A DNA stretch of 64,000 bases. Source: Liriodendron chinense. Taxonomy: Eukaryota > Streptophyta > Magnoliopsida > Magnoliales > Magnoliaceae. A program made the translations under genes and the position numbers. Under the pieces are notes generated by a model that was not told the DNA's origin, did no database searches, and worked only from the letters and a program-made list of their open reading frames with translations. Location of the stretch: NCBI GenBank assembly GCA_003013855.2, contig ML058484.1, forward strand, positions 8,915,344 to 8,979,343. The letters run 5' to 3'. Position 1 is the first letter of the stretch. The number at the start of each line of letters is the position of its first letter. Positions 23,897 to 35,808 of the stretch are shown here, in pieces.

Positions 23897-25865
23897 CACC
23901 TGTCGCAATGGTTGATCGGTTAGCACAGCTATCGGATGTGCCTGGAAGTATGGCCTCAACTTCCGGGCTGAGGTGATTAGAGCCAAGGCTAGCTTCTCTA
24001 TTATCGGATATCGGGTTTCGGAATTGAGCAGGGCTTTGCTGACGTAGTAAACAGGCCTTTGGATCCCCTCGTCGTCCCGGACTAGTACCGAGCTGACCGT
24101 CGCAGGTGAGACTGCTAAGTATAGGAGCAGTTCTTCTTTATGCGCTGGTTTAGACAACAGCGGCGGAGAGCCGAGGTACGCTTTTAATTCGCAGAAGGCT
24201 TGCTCACAGTCTGAGGTCCAAATCATCTCCTTACATTTACGCAGCTGCTTGAAGAAGGGGAGGCATCGATCTGTAGCTTTCGAGACAAATCTGTTGAGTG
24301 CCGCAATCCTTCCTGTGAGCCGCTGGATATCCTTTACCGTGCGAGGCGAGTTCATGTTGAGAAGTGCCTGAATTTTTTCGGGGTTGGCCTCGATTCCTCG
24401 CTGGTTTACTATGAAGCCAAGGAACTTTCCCGAGCTTACCCCGAAAGCACATTTGCTGGGGTTGAGCTTCATTTGATACTTTCGTAATATTTTGAACGCA
24501 GTGCGGAGGTCGCAGACATGATCCTCTGATCGTTTGCTTTTCACGAGCATATCATCTACGTACACTTCCATGGTCCTACCGAGCTGATCTGCGAACATCT
24601 TGTTTACTAGTCGTTGGTAGGTTGCTCCGGCATTTTTTAGCCCGAAGGGCATGACTTTATAACAGTAGAGCCCCCGATCTGTAATGAATGCTGTCTTTTG
24701 CCTGTCGGGAGCATGCATTTGGATCTGATTATATCCAGAATAAGCATCCATGAAGCTGAGGAGCTCATGCCCGCGCGGTCGCATCAACGACCTGGTCTAT
24801 CCGTGGTAGAGGGAAGCTGTCTTTAGGACAGGCCTTGTTCAGATCAGTGTAGTCCACACAGACCCTCCATTTTCCATTGTTCTTTTTGACGAGGACAACG
24901 TTTGCAAGCCATTCTGGATAGCATATTTCTTGAACGAATCCTGCCTTGCGCAATTTCTGTACTTCCTCTTCGATGATCATGTACCTTTCTGTATTGAAAG
25001 AGCGCCTTTTTTGACCGATCAGTCTGATAGTTGGATCAACGTTTAGCCGGTGGACCATCACTTCTGGGTAGATTCCGGGCATCTATTCATGGGACCACGC
25101 AAAAACGTCAATATGCTCTTTCAGGAAGGCGATTAGATTTCCTCGCACCTTGCCCTCCAAACATGACCCGATCTTGATAACTCTGGTCGGGTCGGTATCT
25201 ATTAAGGGAATGTCGATTAGCTCGTCGGCGGGCGACCCGCGCTCTTTCTCTTCTTCCCTTGGGTCGAGAGAGGTCGTATGCGAAACGGTTGATACCGTGC
25301 TCCTATTCTTCCCCCGCAGGGAAAGTTCGTAGCAACGACGGGCTTCCTGCTGATCTCCCCTGACTACGCCGATTCCTTCGTCGGTTTCGAACTTCATTGC
25401 AAGATGATAGATGGAAATGGCGGCTTTGAGAGCTCGCAGGATAGGGCGGCCGATAATGGCATTATAGGCAGAGGGGGTGTTTACGACAAAGAAGTCAACC
25501 ATGATTATTCTCTGGTTTGGTTCTTCCCCGACGGTAACTGGCAGAGTTATCTCTCCTTCAGGCATGATGCTATCTCCTGTGAACCCGGTCAACGCTGTCT
25601 TGACCGGTCTCAGTCGGGATCGGTCGATCTTCATTTTTTCAAACGCCGAAGCGTACAGGATATCTGCCGAACTACCCGTGTCGACCATCATCCTATGGAG
25701 TTTTTTATTGGCGACGACCATCGCAACGACAAGGGAGTCGTCATGCGGATGTACGACCCCTCAAGCGTCCTCTTCGGTAAAAGTTATCGTTTGTGAGGTT
25801 ACCTTTGCGACCTTTGCAGGTCGGCTGGTGATGTTAACAGAAGGTGTCGGTAAGGGTGTCCTTCC
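23897..25865 (-). pseudogene. Tat pol, upstream part: protease, reverse transcriptase, RNase H
   Basis: On the minus strand the protease shows 'MVDTGSSADILY' and the RT shows 'VDYTDLNKACPKDSFPLP', 'MPFGLKNAGATYQR' and the catalytic 'VYVDDMLVKS'. The resident RNase H region follows ('LLLYLAVSPATVSSVL', 'YYVSKALLNSETRY') with its first catalytic Asp missing, as expected where a second RNase H has taken over in Tat elements. Breaks: TGA at 25761-25763, TAG at 25083-25085, and a single-base frameshift in RT near 24768-24777. The nested LARD cuts the frame just after 'VLTDQPLRQ', and the codons resume without loss beyond it. Confidence 0.94.
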
Positions 25866-27609
25866 TTATCGCACGTAGTTTTTGCTGGAGTTCCCGGTGT
25901 CTCCGGTGGTCGGCCCTCCGAAAATCATGTGAATTTCTTCCACAGGGTTGTTGCTTTGTTCCTCTGTTAGGTCAGTGACCCGACCTTCATCTCTTCGCCC
26001 GTCCGAACGCTGAGCGATGAAGTCTTTCAAGAAGCCTTGCTGGATGAGGGCTTCTATCTGTCGCTTCAAGTCAAAGCAATCCACGGTATTGTGACCGTGG
26101 TCTTTGTGATATAAACAGTACTTCGATTTCGACCTTCTATTAGGGTCGGTTTTTATCTTCGCAGGTCGTTCGAAATTGTATCTTCCTTTTTTTTGCTAAA
26201 TACACTTGCTCGATGGTTTTATTGAGTGGCGTATACTTTTCGAACCGCGGAGCAGGTGGTTTCGCTCCGTGACCAATTCCGCCCCAAGCCGGTGACCTCC
26301 TCTCCGACTTCCGCTCCGACCTGCGTTTCTTCGAGCCGCTGCTATCCTGACGATCTTTATTCCTGGTCGTTGGTCGGTGAGCATTTACCAGCTCTTCGGC
26401 GTTGATGTGTTTAGCAGCTCGATCCAACAACTCAGCCACTGACTGGGGTGGCTCCTCCCCAACAGACCAAAGAAACCTTCGGTCTCGTAGCCCTCCGATC
26501 ATGGTGTGTAATAACACATCTTGTGAAAGATTTTCAATTTGCACTGCTTCGGAATTGAAGCACGCGAAATAATCTTTTAGGGACTCATCTTCCTTTTGCT
26601 TGATTGCTGCAAGGTGTGTCGAATGCTTTTTCGGGTTGGTGCTCCCGATGAACTGAGTGGCGAAGGCTCGGCTCAGCTGAGATAATGAGCTGCTTGTGCG
26701 GGGCTTTAGGTTACAAAACCAAGTCCATGCCGAGCTTGTCAAGGACAACGGAAAGGCCTTGCACATGATGTGTCCGTTGGCCCCGAGGAGATCCATGCGG
26801 ACTTTGAAGTTTTCTAAGTGTTCCGCCGGATCTCCTATGCCAGAGTACTGCTTCAACTGGGGAACCTTGAACCCTTTGGGAAGGGGTTCTTCACGAATCT
26901 CGTCGGTGAACGGTGACTCAGATGAGTCGACCAGCGCGTCCACTGCGATTGGAGCTCGACCACGCTGTGCTCTCTGAATGTCGCCCATTTGTTCCCGCAG
27001 TTCCCTCAGCTCAGCCTCCAGTGGGCCTAAGTTGTCGTCTGCCCCGTTGCTGACTTCATGATCAGCTCGTTCATACACGAGACGGGCTATTCTTCGTCTT
27101 TCGAGTCGATGTCGCAGATCGTTGGCGGGCAAGTCCGTCGTTGGTCAAGACCTAGCCTCGGTAGATTTGCTGGCGGTGTCGCTTTCTTCGACCGGGATGG
27201 GCTGCTGAGAGCGTTGTGACGGCCGAGTCTGGTGAGAGTGCTGGGATTGTTGAGGCTGAGAGTGGGTATGCCGAGGCCCCTCACGATCTCTGCTATTCGC
27301 CATAGTCGGATGGGCCAAACCGGTTAGCAGATCTTTAATTTCATCCAGTCTCTGGTCCACATAGTCCAGTCGTCCATCAACTCCCCCTAGTTTGTGGTTG
27401 ACACCTCCCACCTGTTCTTCGAGAAGGGACAACCTGACTCCTTGGTTGCGAGATCTTTGTTGTCTCCCCTGCTGAGCAGGAATAGGAGGATTCCCATCGG
27501 ACTGGATGGCGAGGGTGTCGGAAAACGAACCTTCATTCTCATAGATTTGATCGTCTGAAGGTCCAGCGATCGCAGGAGCTTTCCCTTTGTATTTTCTCTT
27601 TCCGACCAT
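25866..27609 (-). pseudogene. Tat gag
   Basis: The first ATG in frame is at 27609, about 100 bp inside the element. The N-terminal part is polar and Gln/Ser-rich. The central retrotransposon-gag region contains 'YSGIGDPAEHLENFK', 'WTWFCNLKPRT' and 'LKDYFACFNSEAVQI'. A zinc-knuckle-like 'YCLYHKDHGHNTVDC' lies near 26095. Breaks: in-frame TGA at 27145-27147, a one-base shift at the 8-T run 26187-26194 (plus-strand view), and TAA at 25866-25868. The stops fit C-to-T changes. The homopolymer shift could also be a sequencing error. Confidence 0.92.
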
Positions 27610-27690
27610 TGCAGAAGAGAAGGAAGGTGCAGAGATTGTCTTAGACAACTGGGTGAGAACACGGACTTCTTAAAAGAAGAAGGCGATATT

Positions 27691-27708
27691 CCCACAGACG
27701 GCGCCAAT
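27691..27708 (-). other. Primer-binding site of the Tat element
   Basis: On the minus strand ATTGGCGCCGTCTGTGGG begins one base after the LTR. The form 'TTGGCGCCGTCTGTGGG' is common at this place in plant Ty3 elements. Confidence 0.8.
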
Positions 27709-27709
27709 C

Positions 27710-28351
27710 TGTTGATGCTGGAAATTCGTCAACAGATGAAGATGAAGATTCCTTCGTATTGATGGATGAATGACGTTGATCTCCTTCCTTGAAAGAAAGC
27801 TGGACCCTGTAGAAGACAAAAGAAAGCAAAGAGGGGTGGCTGGGGTCCAGCCGTTAGCCCTCCGATGCCTAAATGAGATCTTGAAGGATTGAATCTATAC
27901 CTTTTGATCAGTATTTGTATCGTACCTTGATAATGAAGAAGACGCGTCAATTTATAGACTTAGGTTGCAGAGTTGTATTCCCTTTTGAAGCCGTGATTTC
28001 AGGGGAGGGATTCTCGGATCTTTGGGATTTCCGGAGCTGTCCCGTGATCTTTGAGGATCTTTCGGCGGGTTGGTTAGAGATCTCCCGGATCTCCTTCCCC
28101 TTATCGCGCACAAACTTAGAGAATTACGGAAACAGAATCAGGTCGCAAAGAGGTCGACCTGGCGAGGTCGTTCTCGAGGACTACCTTTCTTCTTTAGATC
28201 GGGTCGGTCAGATCTGACGACCTGTTTTTGAGTTATTCCATCTGTCATCAGATCGGCTTCGAGCTGAGCGAGCTGAACCGGATCCGACCTCAGGTCAGCT
28301 CGTATTCTCTTCGTGACGGTGTCGAGGTCAGCTCGTATTCTTCTCACAACA
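27710..28351 (-). repeat. Tat element LTR (5' LTR in element orientation)
   Basis: The 642-bp partner of 5933-6574. It is followed by the target duplication GTCCA at 28352-28356. Confidence 0.95.
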
Positions 28352-28552
28352 GTCCACATGAATGACATTTTGTATATCCACGCAGTCCATCCGTTTCTCC
28401 AGCCCATTTGAAGGAGGAGTGCCAAGCATTATGCAGATCCAAGTCTCAGATGGACGGAATGGATATATAAAAAATACATCAATATGGATCCCACACGGCT
28501 AGGGTAACTCCCCCTAGAGCTGTTCCCCGGGTAATAGCGAATCTTCTCTCTG
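28352..28552. mobile_element. Right part of the MITE interrupted by the Tat element (left part 5895-5932)
   Basis: Positions 5895-5932 carry the MITE end phrase 'ttagtgggtgttacccctac'. This part carries the matching end 'ggctagggtaactccccctag..gggtaatagcgaatc'. The Tat element therefore landed in a pre-existing copy. The left piece lacks about 30 bp of the usual end and no target duplication for the MITE itself was seen. Confidence 0.65.
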
Positions 28553-30860
28553 GGTTCGGAGCCTTTACCTCGTTGGAAGACTCTACGGAGTTTCAACAAG
28601 AGGTCAAGGTTTCGAAACCCATCAGGGTAGTGAAACATCTCCCACTGCTAACCGCACTAGTGGGTGCGGCGTATGACTGACCGGGTGCGTGTGTACCACG
28701 ATTAACTGGGTGTGTGTTGCCTGACTAACAAAAAAAAAAAAAGAAAAAAAGAAAAAAAAGAAGCTTATCCTCTCTCCCAATAAGCAGGTTTTCCTTTCCC
28801 GCCAACATGCATGCCGAAAAGGATTGGCCAGTTGTCGGTGCTATGTGGGCCCACCATGATGTATGTGTTTCATCTATGCCATCCACGCATTTTTTTTCCA
28901 TATTATTTTGAAATGGCGGGGTGTACGGACGCGGATTGGTTAGTTACCCTACCATTAGCGAATGGCTAGTGGTTTTTTAGGCCCCACCATCATGTACATG
29001 ATTCATCCACACTGTCCATCCATTTTTTCAGATCATTTTATCGTATAAGCCCAAAAATGAGGTAGATCTAAATCTCAAGTGGACCACACCAGAGGAAAGC
29101 AGTAGTGATTGAACAGCCACCATTAAAAAATAGGGGCCACTGTGATGTTTATTTGACATCCAACCTGCTGATTAGGTCATACAGACCTGTAGTGTGGTAC
29201 ACTTGAGATTTAGATCTGCCTAATTTTTTGGTTCAACCCTTAAAATGATTTGAAAAAATAGATGGACTGCGTGGATATATATATATATATATATATATAA
29301 TGATGGGGCCACAAAGCAATGACCGCAGCATCACCAGCCAAACCGCGTCCATGCATGATGTAGCTTGGGACAAACAACAGGTTGGCCGTCCATTCATCAG
29401 ACCGGTTATGCTCTCAAATTACCGAACAGTCAATATCCGTGTGGCCCACCCAATGGATGGTTTCAATTTTTTTTCTTCCGGTGATCTTCAAGGTGGAGTC
29501 ACCCATTTCCACATACCAGATTTTTTTCCAGTGAAATAACACATGAGAGAGTCAGACGGTACAGGCCCTGGATTGCCTGGCGACATCCCTGGTGGTCACT
29601 TGATGTGGATTTGGAAGCGGATTGCATACGAAGTTTGTGGGGCCTACTCTGGATGTATGTGTCTAATCTATGCCGTCCATCCCTTTTTTCCACTCATTTT
29701 AGGGCATGAGCCCAAAATTGAAGCATATCCAAACCTCAAGTAGACCACACCGTAAAAAAATAGTGGGGATAATGACATTTACTTTTGAAGCCTTCCTAGG
29801 GCCTACCTCCAAAGAAGTTTTGAACTATAGGTATTTAATTCACACTATTTCTTTTGGTGTAATCTACTTGAGCTTTGGTGTGCTTTAATTTTAAGCTTAT
29901 ATGCCCTAAAATGAGCTTGTATAGCCTATGGACAACGTGGATAAGACATATACATTATAATGGGCCCACAAAATTTACTCAATAGCTATAGCATACTAGG
30001 TTGATCAATTCGTCGTTCACTTTTTAGGCCACTTGCCCGTATAAGAGATGGGCTTATGCAAAGCATGTTTGAAAGTTATTAGTTGATTCAACCAAGGCCA
30101 TGACATAACAACCGTTGAAATTTTTTCAAAAAGAAAAAATTTTTGTAGAAAGGATTGTGACTTTCGGTGATTATTGGTGATAAGGTGATTATTGGTGATG
30201 AATCATTTGTAAATGATGTTGCCTCTTGGGGAATAAAGCACTTTTTAATTTCAAAATAATGCTAAAAGGGTATCATTAATTATGGAATGATATCATTAAC
30301 GAAGAGACACCACTTAAAAAGTTATGTCAATATGTGCCTTTTGATAAGGATTCAATCACATCCTGCCCCCCTTGGATGGAATCAGTCCAAGCCAGGATCT
30401 GTGGGGCCCACTATGATGCATGGGTTTTATACATGCCGTTTAGAAATTTTCCCATGTCATTTTAAGGTATGAGCCAAAAAGTGAGGCAGATCTAAGGTTC
30501 AAGTGGTCAATAAAATCAAAATTAAATGCCTACCATTAAAAACTTCTTGGGAGCCAAGGAAGTTTTGGATCAATGTAGAATTTGTATTTCCCCTTCATCG
30601 AGGGTTTTTGTGACCTTATAAACAGCTTAAATGGAAAATAAACATCATGATGGGCCCTAGGAAAATTTCAACGGTGTGCATCATTATCACCGTTGCATCC
30701 TTGGTGTGGTCTGCTGGAACCTTGGATTTGCCTAAATTCTTTTTCTCATATTCTAAAATAATTTAGAAAACTAGATGAACAACATAGATAAATCTCATAC
30801 ATCATAGTGGGCCCCATAGAGTCCCTACCTGGATAGATTTCAGTCCAAGTGGAGCAAGAC
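28553..30860. repeat. Non-coding, with about three fold-back repeat copies
   Basis: An A-rich tract lies at 28729-28762. Fold-back copies occur at about 28961-29310 (with a (TA)n tract at 29276-29299), 29625-29990 and 30370-30860. The last has clear outer arms, 'gaatcagtccaagcc' against 'ttcagtccaagtgg', around 'gtggggcccactatgatg'. No gene was seen. Confidence 0.55.
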
Positions 30861-31221
30861 GCAATCCACTTTATTTTCATGAAAGTGGCTCTTTAATGTC
30901 TCTTGAAACTGTATACAAATCTAATTTTAACTTATTCCGAACTATGACAACTTTAGTAATCTCCTCCTCTTCCATCTCTATTTTTCATTTTGATAGAAAA
31001 ATATCAAGGGGTAAATTGTAATAAAAAAGAAGTTGGGGCACATGCTACAAAAGTGTATTCAGAGTGTTAGTTTTTCAATTTTGCATATTGAAACCCACTT
31101 TCTCCCGTTTAGAAGAAAATGCTTATTTTATCATGGAGTTGATTTGTTGCAAGCCTGTTGCAAGCCTGTTGCAAATTGGCTTAACCACCAATAGGATATG
31201 AATATTGCCTTAAAGATAACA

Positions 31222-31619
31222 ACATCGTAATGCACTTTAAGTCTATCTTTAAATAAATGTTTCATTTTTTTTTCTGCGTCTACTCTTTCAACTAGAGCTA
31301 TACACAAGCTGAGCTGAACCGAGCTTTGCACAATTCGGCTTGGTTTAGTCAGCAGGCGACTTGGGCTCAAGCTTGGCTCGGCTTGGTCCTCGAGCCCAAC
31401 TGGCAGGCTTGGCTTGGTTTGGTCAAGCTTTCGAGCTTATTCGAGCTTCAAACTTTCTAGCCGAGCTTTCAAGCCACTATCGAGCTTAGGCGTTGCCCAA
31501 GGCTGCAGGGAAATCGGTTGTCGAACAAGGTTGGAGACTGCCAGAATGGTCAGGCGACGAGTGAAGAGAGAGAGGAAATGAGAGAGATTCTGGTCAGGCG
31601 ACGAGTGAAGAGAGAGAGG

Positions 31620-31660
<41 letters not shown>

Positions 31661-32187
31661 GGTGAGAGAGATCAGAGGGCCGTGGTCCTCGTGGAGGCCG
31701 GAATATGGTTAGGCAACCGTGGGCGAGGGCGCGACTTTTACAGTTTTTTATTTTAAACCTTTTTTTTTATATATTATATAATAATATTAATATATAATAT
31801 ATAATATTTTTAAATACCTAGCTTGTACACAAGTCGAGCTAAATTGAGCCTAGTTCGAGCCAAACCAAGCCTAGTTCGAGCTGAGCCGAGCCGAGCCGAA
31901 TCGAGCTCAGGCCAGGCTCGAGCTTGGTTTGAATTTTCAACGAGCCCATAAAATAGGCTCGGCTTGGCTTGTTCAACCCCACAAGCCAAGCTTAATCGAG
32001 CTTTTTCGAGCTGAGGCGAGCGAGCTTTTCGAGCTAGCTTGGTTTGTATACAACTCTACTTTCTATAATACATCATAGTTGAGCAACAGAGATATTACCA
32101 TTTGCAGGGCCACTAAGCAATCTGCGTTGCAATGAAGTTGGATGCGGACTTCCATCACTTGGTCACTAGGAGTATCCCCACTTGACA
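31222..32187. repeat. Duplicated segment, copy 2 (partner 1-936)
   Basis: It is in direct orientation relative to copy 1, with matching flanks outside the embedded hAT element. The region 30861-31221 just before it has no recognisable content. Confidence 0.85.
31293..32058. mobile_element. Non-autonomous hAT-like element, second copy
   Basis: The ends are TAGAGCTATACACAAGC and GTATACAACTCTA. Flanks are CTTTCAAC (31285-31292) and the diverged CTTTCTAT (32059-32066). It is the paralogue of 74-806 at the same position in the duplicated segment, so it moved as part of the segment. Confidence 0.8.
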
Positions 32188-32803
32188 TGGCTAAATTTGA
32201 TTGGACCACATACCGATATAAAAAATGGGACTAATTTAAAACATTTAGAAGTTGACTAGGCTCATCTATTATAGTGGCATGTGACTCAATCAAATCCTAT
32301 CATATTAGGTGACTCAGATATCTCTAGCGGACAGAGATTGCCTAATGACCCCACATGTATTTGATTGGGTAATGTGTCTATCTGAGATGGAACCCACATA
32401 AAGCATGTTTGAAAGTTGTTGCGTTGTTCGGCTGATCTTTAATAATAACGCATGGCCTAATCAAACCCCATTCCTACGGGGCTCGAATCAAGTACTACCC
32501 CTATCAGGACGCATGAAGAGATGGACGCCTATGTGGCGCATCGCCATTGGCTGGTGCAGCAGGCTCCACACCTCGGTATTAGTGAGATGTGGCGGGTCTG
32601 ACAGCTCTTTGTCAGACCCAAGGTTCAGGACCGCTGCGCCGGCCAATGACAATGCACCATACAGACATCTCTCTCCTCGTGCGTCCTTAGTGGGAGTAGT
32701 ACCTAATCCGACCCCATTACTGCATCAAGTACCCCAGCAATCCACGTCCAATGAAGTTGGCAGCCACGTTTCCAAGTCTCCCTCGCGGTAGACAGCAGCC
32801 TCC
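32188..32803. other. Non-coding, nothing recognised
   Basis: A 128-codon open frame at 32405-32791 has no recognisable domain and no supporting context. No repeat boundary was found. Confidence 0.45.
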
Positions 32804-33363
32804 GGACGCTGATTAGCTACTGACAGGTTGAGTAGCTAATAACGCTACTGAAGTAACGTCACCATGTTATGTGGACCCCAACATGATGTATGTGTTGTAT
32901 CCACACCATCCATCCATTTGGAGAGGCCATTTTAGGGCATGACTCAAAGTATGAGGCAGATCCAAAGCTCAAGTGGACCCCACCACAGAAAACATAAGGG
33001 ACAATGACATTCACCGTTGAAAACTTCCTAAGCCCACTCTAATATTGATTTGAGATCCAACCTGTTCATAAATCATATGTTCACAAAGACATGTAGGATC
33101 GGAAAACACAAATATCAGATTGATCCAAAACTTCTGTAGCCGCTGATAAGCTTTCAACTGTATATGTCAGTCCCCACTATTTTCTGTGGTGGGGTCCACT
33201 TGAGCTTTGGATCTGTCTCATTCTTTGATTCATGCCCTAAAATGGTTTCTCCAAATGAATGGACGGTGTGGATACAACACATACATCACCACGTTGGGGT
33301 TCACAAACATGGTGACATCACTCCAGTAGCGTTACTCAACCTGTCCGTAGCTAATCCGCGTCC
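32804..33363. mobile_element. Long-TIR MITE (Mutator-like), 560 bp
   Basis: The ends GGACGCTGATTAGCTAC and GTAGCTAATCCGCGTCC are inverted, and complementarity extends through 'gttgagtag..cgctactgaagtaacgtcaccatg' and most of each half. Flanks GCAGCCTCC (32795-32803) and ACAGCCTCC (33364-33372) match at 8 of 9. It is non-coding. Confidence 0.8.
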
Positions 33364-33419
33364 ACAGCCTCCTTGGAATCAAGGAAAGAAATCTCCTTTT
33401 GAGATCACAATAATCCTTC

Positions 33420-33760
33420 CACATAGGGCTCCTGTAGGGCCTGCCATGATGTATATGTTTATCCACGTGGTCCATATATGTTTATCCATGTGGTCCATTC
33501 ATTTTCTAAGATCAATTTAATGCATGAGCCTAAAACCGTGGCAGATCGGACACTTAAGTGTACCACACCAAATAATGAGCTTGGGTAGCACTAAGTGGAT
33601 AGAGAGAGTAATCTCTAGTGTAGCCCTATTGAGCCTGGATCTGCATCATCTTGGAGCTCATGCCTTACATTGATATGAGAAAATGGATGGACAGCATGGA
33701 TAAACAGATACAACAAGGTGGGCCCCACAGGAGCCTCTATGTGTACGGATTATTCTCCGG
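33420..33760. repeat. Fold-back repeat copy
   Basis: It starts 'cacatagggctcctgtagggcc' and ends with the complementary 'ggccccacaggagcctctatgtg'. The interior phrase 'ttaagtgtaccacacc' marks the family. A 28-bp stretch around 'tatgtttatccacgtggtcca' is tandemly doubled at about 33460-33500. Confidence 0.65.
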
Positions 33761-33795
33761 GCCGCTTCCCGGAGGTCTAGTCGATGCGAAAGAAA

Positions 33796-34343
33796 GGGAA
33801 GGCGATTAGCTGTTGCCTAAATGAGTGTTACCCTAACCGTGTGGGGCCCACGTTTATTTTTATTTTTATTTTATTTTATTTTTGTATATCCATGACGTCC
33901 ATCTTCTTTAAATTACTATTTTAGTATGACATTCCAAAAATTAAGAAGATCTAAATCTCAATTGGACCACACCACTAGAAAAGGTGGTGAATTACCATTA
34001 AAAGTTTTTTATGGGCCACAAAAGTTTTGGATCAAGTTGATGTTTGTATTTGCCCATAATCCAGGTCTTCTTGACGTTAGTAACAGGTTGGATGGAAAAT
34101 AAACATTACGAAAACCTTGCTATAGGCCCTTTGGAGTTTTTAACTGTGAGGTACTCAATCACCACTCTTTCCTGTGGTGTGGTCCACCTGAGATTTAGAT
34201 CTGTTTAATTTTGAGGAACACTTCCTAAAATTGGATGGAGAAACGGATGGATAGAATGGATATAGAACACGTCATCAATGTGGGCCCCACGGTAAGGGTA
34301 ACGCCCACTAAGCTGTTACCGGGGTAACACCTAATCTGCTCCC
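33796..34343. mobile_element. Long-TIR MITE (Mutator-like), about 548 bp
   Basis: The left end GGGAAGGCGATTAGCTGTT and the right end ACACCTAATCTGCTCCC are inverted. The flanks share GAAAGAAA (33788-33795 and 34344-34351), extending to nine bases (GAAAGAAAG) if the left end is moved by one. Each half contains 'gtgttaccct..ccgtgtggggcccac' or its complement. Confidence 0.82.
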
Positions 34344-34351
34344 GAAAGAAA

Positions 34352-35772
34352 GTAGGTGTGAACATTGATTACAGAAGTCCATACTTTGCAAGCCAGGTGA
34401 GTCAACCCGGCTGATTCGAATTTGGTTTTCTGAGTCAAAGTGTGGCTTTGTTCACCCGGCCAACTCAAACTAGGTTCAGCGAGTCTTTAGGGGCAGATCT
34501 GTAATTTTAAGAAAGAGAGAGGAGGATGGAGTTTTTGTTTTCAGTTTTTAATAAGAAGGAAGTTTTTTTCAATTTTTCAATTTTTTATTATTATTATGTA
34601 GATTAAGAAGATGAAAAACAATTTCCATTTATTCCTTTTTTTTCTATTCTCTGGTTTTTATTTTCAAATTTAGATAAGAAGAAGAAGAATTTTATTTTTA
34701 TTTTTATTTTTATTTTTCTATTTTCTTCTTTTTTATGATTATTCTCTTTTATTTTCAAATTCAGGTTCATATTTAGATTAAGTAGTAGTAGATATTTTCC
34801 CCTTTTTATTGTATTATTTTATTTAAGTAATAAAAAATCAATTTTTCGACCCACCTGTTCTCCCCGCACACCTAATTATCGGTTTTGATGAAAGATAAAC
34901 ACAATGATGGTGCTACAAACAAACCTATGGTTGGCATCCAATCTCCATTGTCTCCTTTGACGTCACCTATCTAAACTGTGAATTTAACTAATTTTGGCCT
35001 CAGCATCTAGCATTGGGGATGGAATCCGATGGATGGATTGGATTTACATATACAACAATGTGGATTACACAAAGCTTGGGTGTTTTACGCACACCATAAA
35101 ATAAGTGTTGTTGGTGACACCATCTTTTGAAAGAGGTCATGCACACACTGGGGATAGAGTGTAGTGTTGCAGCTTAGATTGGGCTCGTTGGCCATTTGAT
35201 ATGGTGGGATTTGATTGGACAACAGACTACTATGGAAGAAGGGCTCAATTTTCTGAACAACTCTCAAACATACATTACTGCCGAAGATGTTATATTTTTG
35301 TGTTTTCAGTTCATCTCGGTGGGAATAATCTTCTTGACAGTTTAGAGTTTTCCTCTCCACTTTTTCCTGCGGCCCACTTGAGTTTTAAATTTGCCTAATT
35401 TTTTGGCTCATATCCTAACATGAGCTGGCAAAATGGATGGACTGGATGAATTTCTCACAAACATTATAATGGCCCCACCTAGTTTCCGGCCGCAAGAACT
35501 TCGGAATCCGCGCCCCCATTGAATTCTCACTTTGCACGAGTGGGGCCTACGTTCAGTGAAAATGTTGATGTCATGGCCCACAATCTGAATGAACCACGCA
35601 CCAAATATCTCTCAGATTGGAAGAAATTTTGACCCTTTGATAGCTGATAGACTGGTAAGAGTGAAAATACAGTGAAAATACAGCAACGGCCACATTCAAC
35701 TAAGTACAAAAGACCAAGCACGATAAAGCTAAGATCTTCAAATCTGGATTTTTTTTTATTTTTTTCTTTTAC

Positions 35773-35808
<36 letters not shown>

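Larger units (their letters stand above)
5933..28351 (-). mobile_element. Ty3/Gypsy Tat-lineage LTR retrotransposon, complete but broken
   Basis: The element spans 22,419 bp, of which 12,231 bp plus a 5-bp duplication belong to a nested insertion. Two 642-bp LTRs begin TGTTG and end CAACA, and the flanks are GTCCA at 5928-5932 and 28352-28356. Read on the minus strand the order is LTR, primer site, gag, protease, RT, RNase H, [nested element], second archaeal-type RNase H, integrase, antisense gene, polypurine tract, LTR. The second RNase H and the antisense gene point to the Tat lineage. I counted about seven LTR differences, all transitions (about 1.1%). Several stops and frameshifts make it non-autonomous. 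Confidence 0.95.

Noticed and set aside
32405..32791. 128-codon open frame between transposons
   Set aside because: No recognisable domain, no upstream promoter-like signal and no neighbouring exons. It is compatible with chance.
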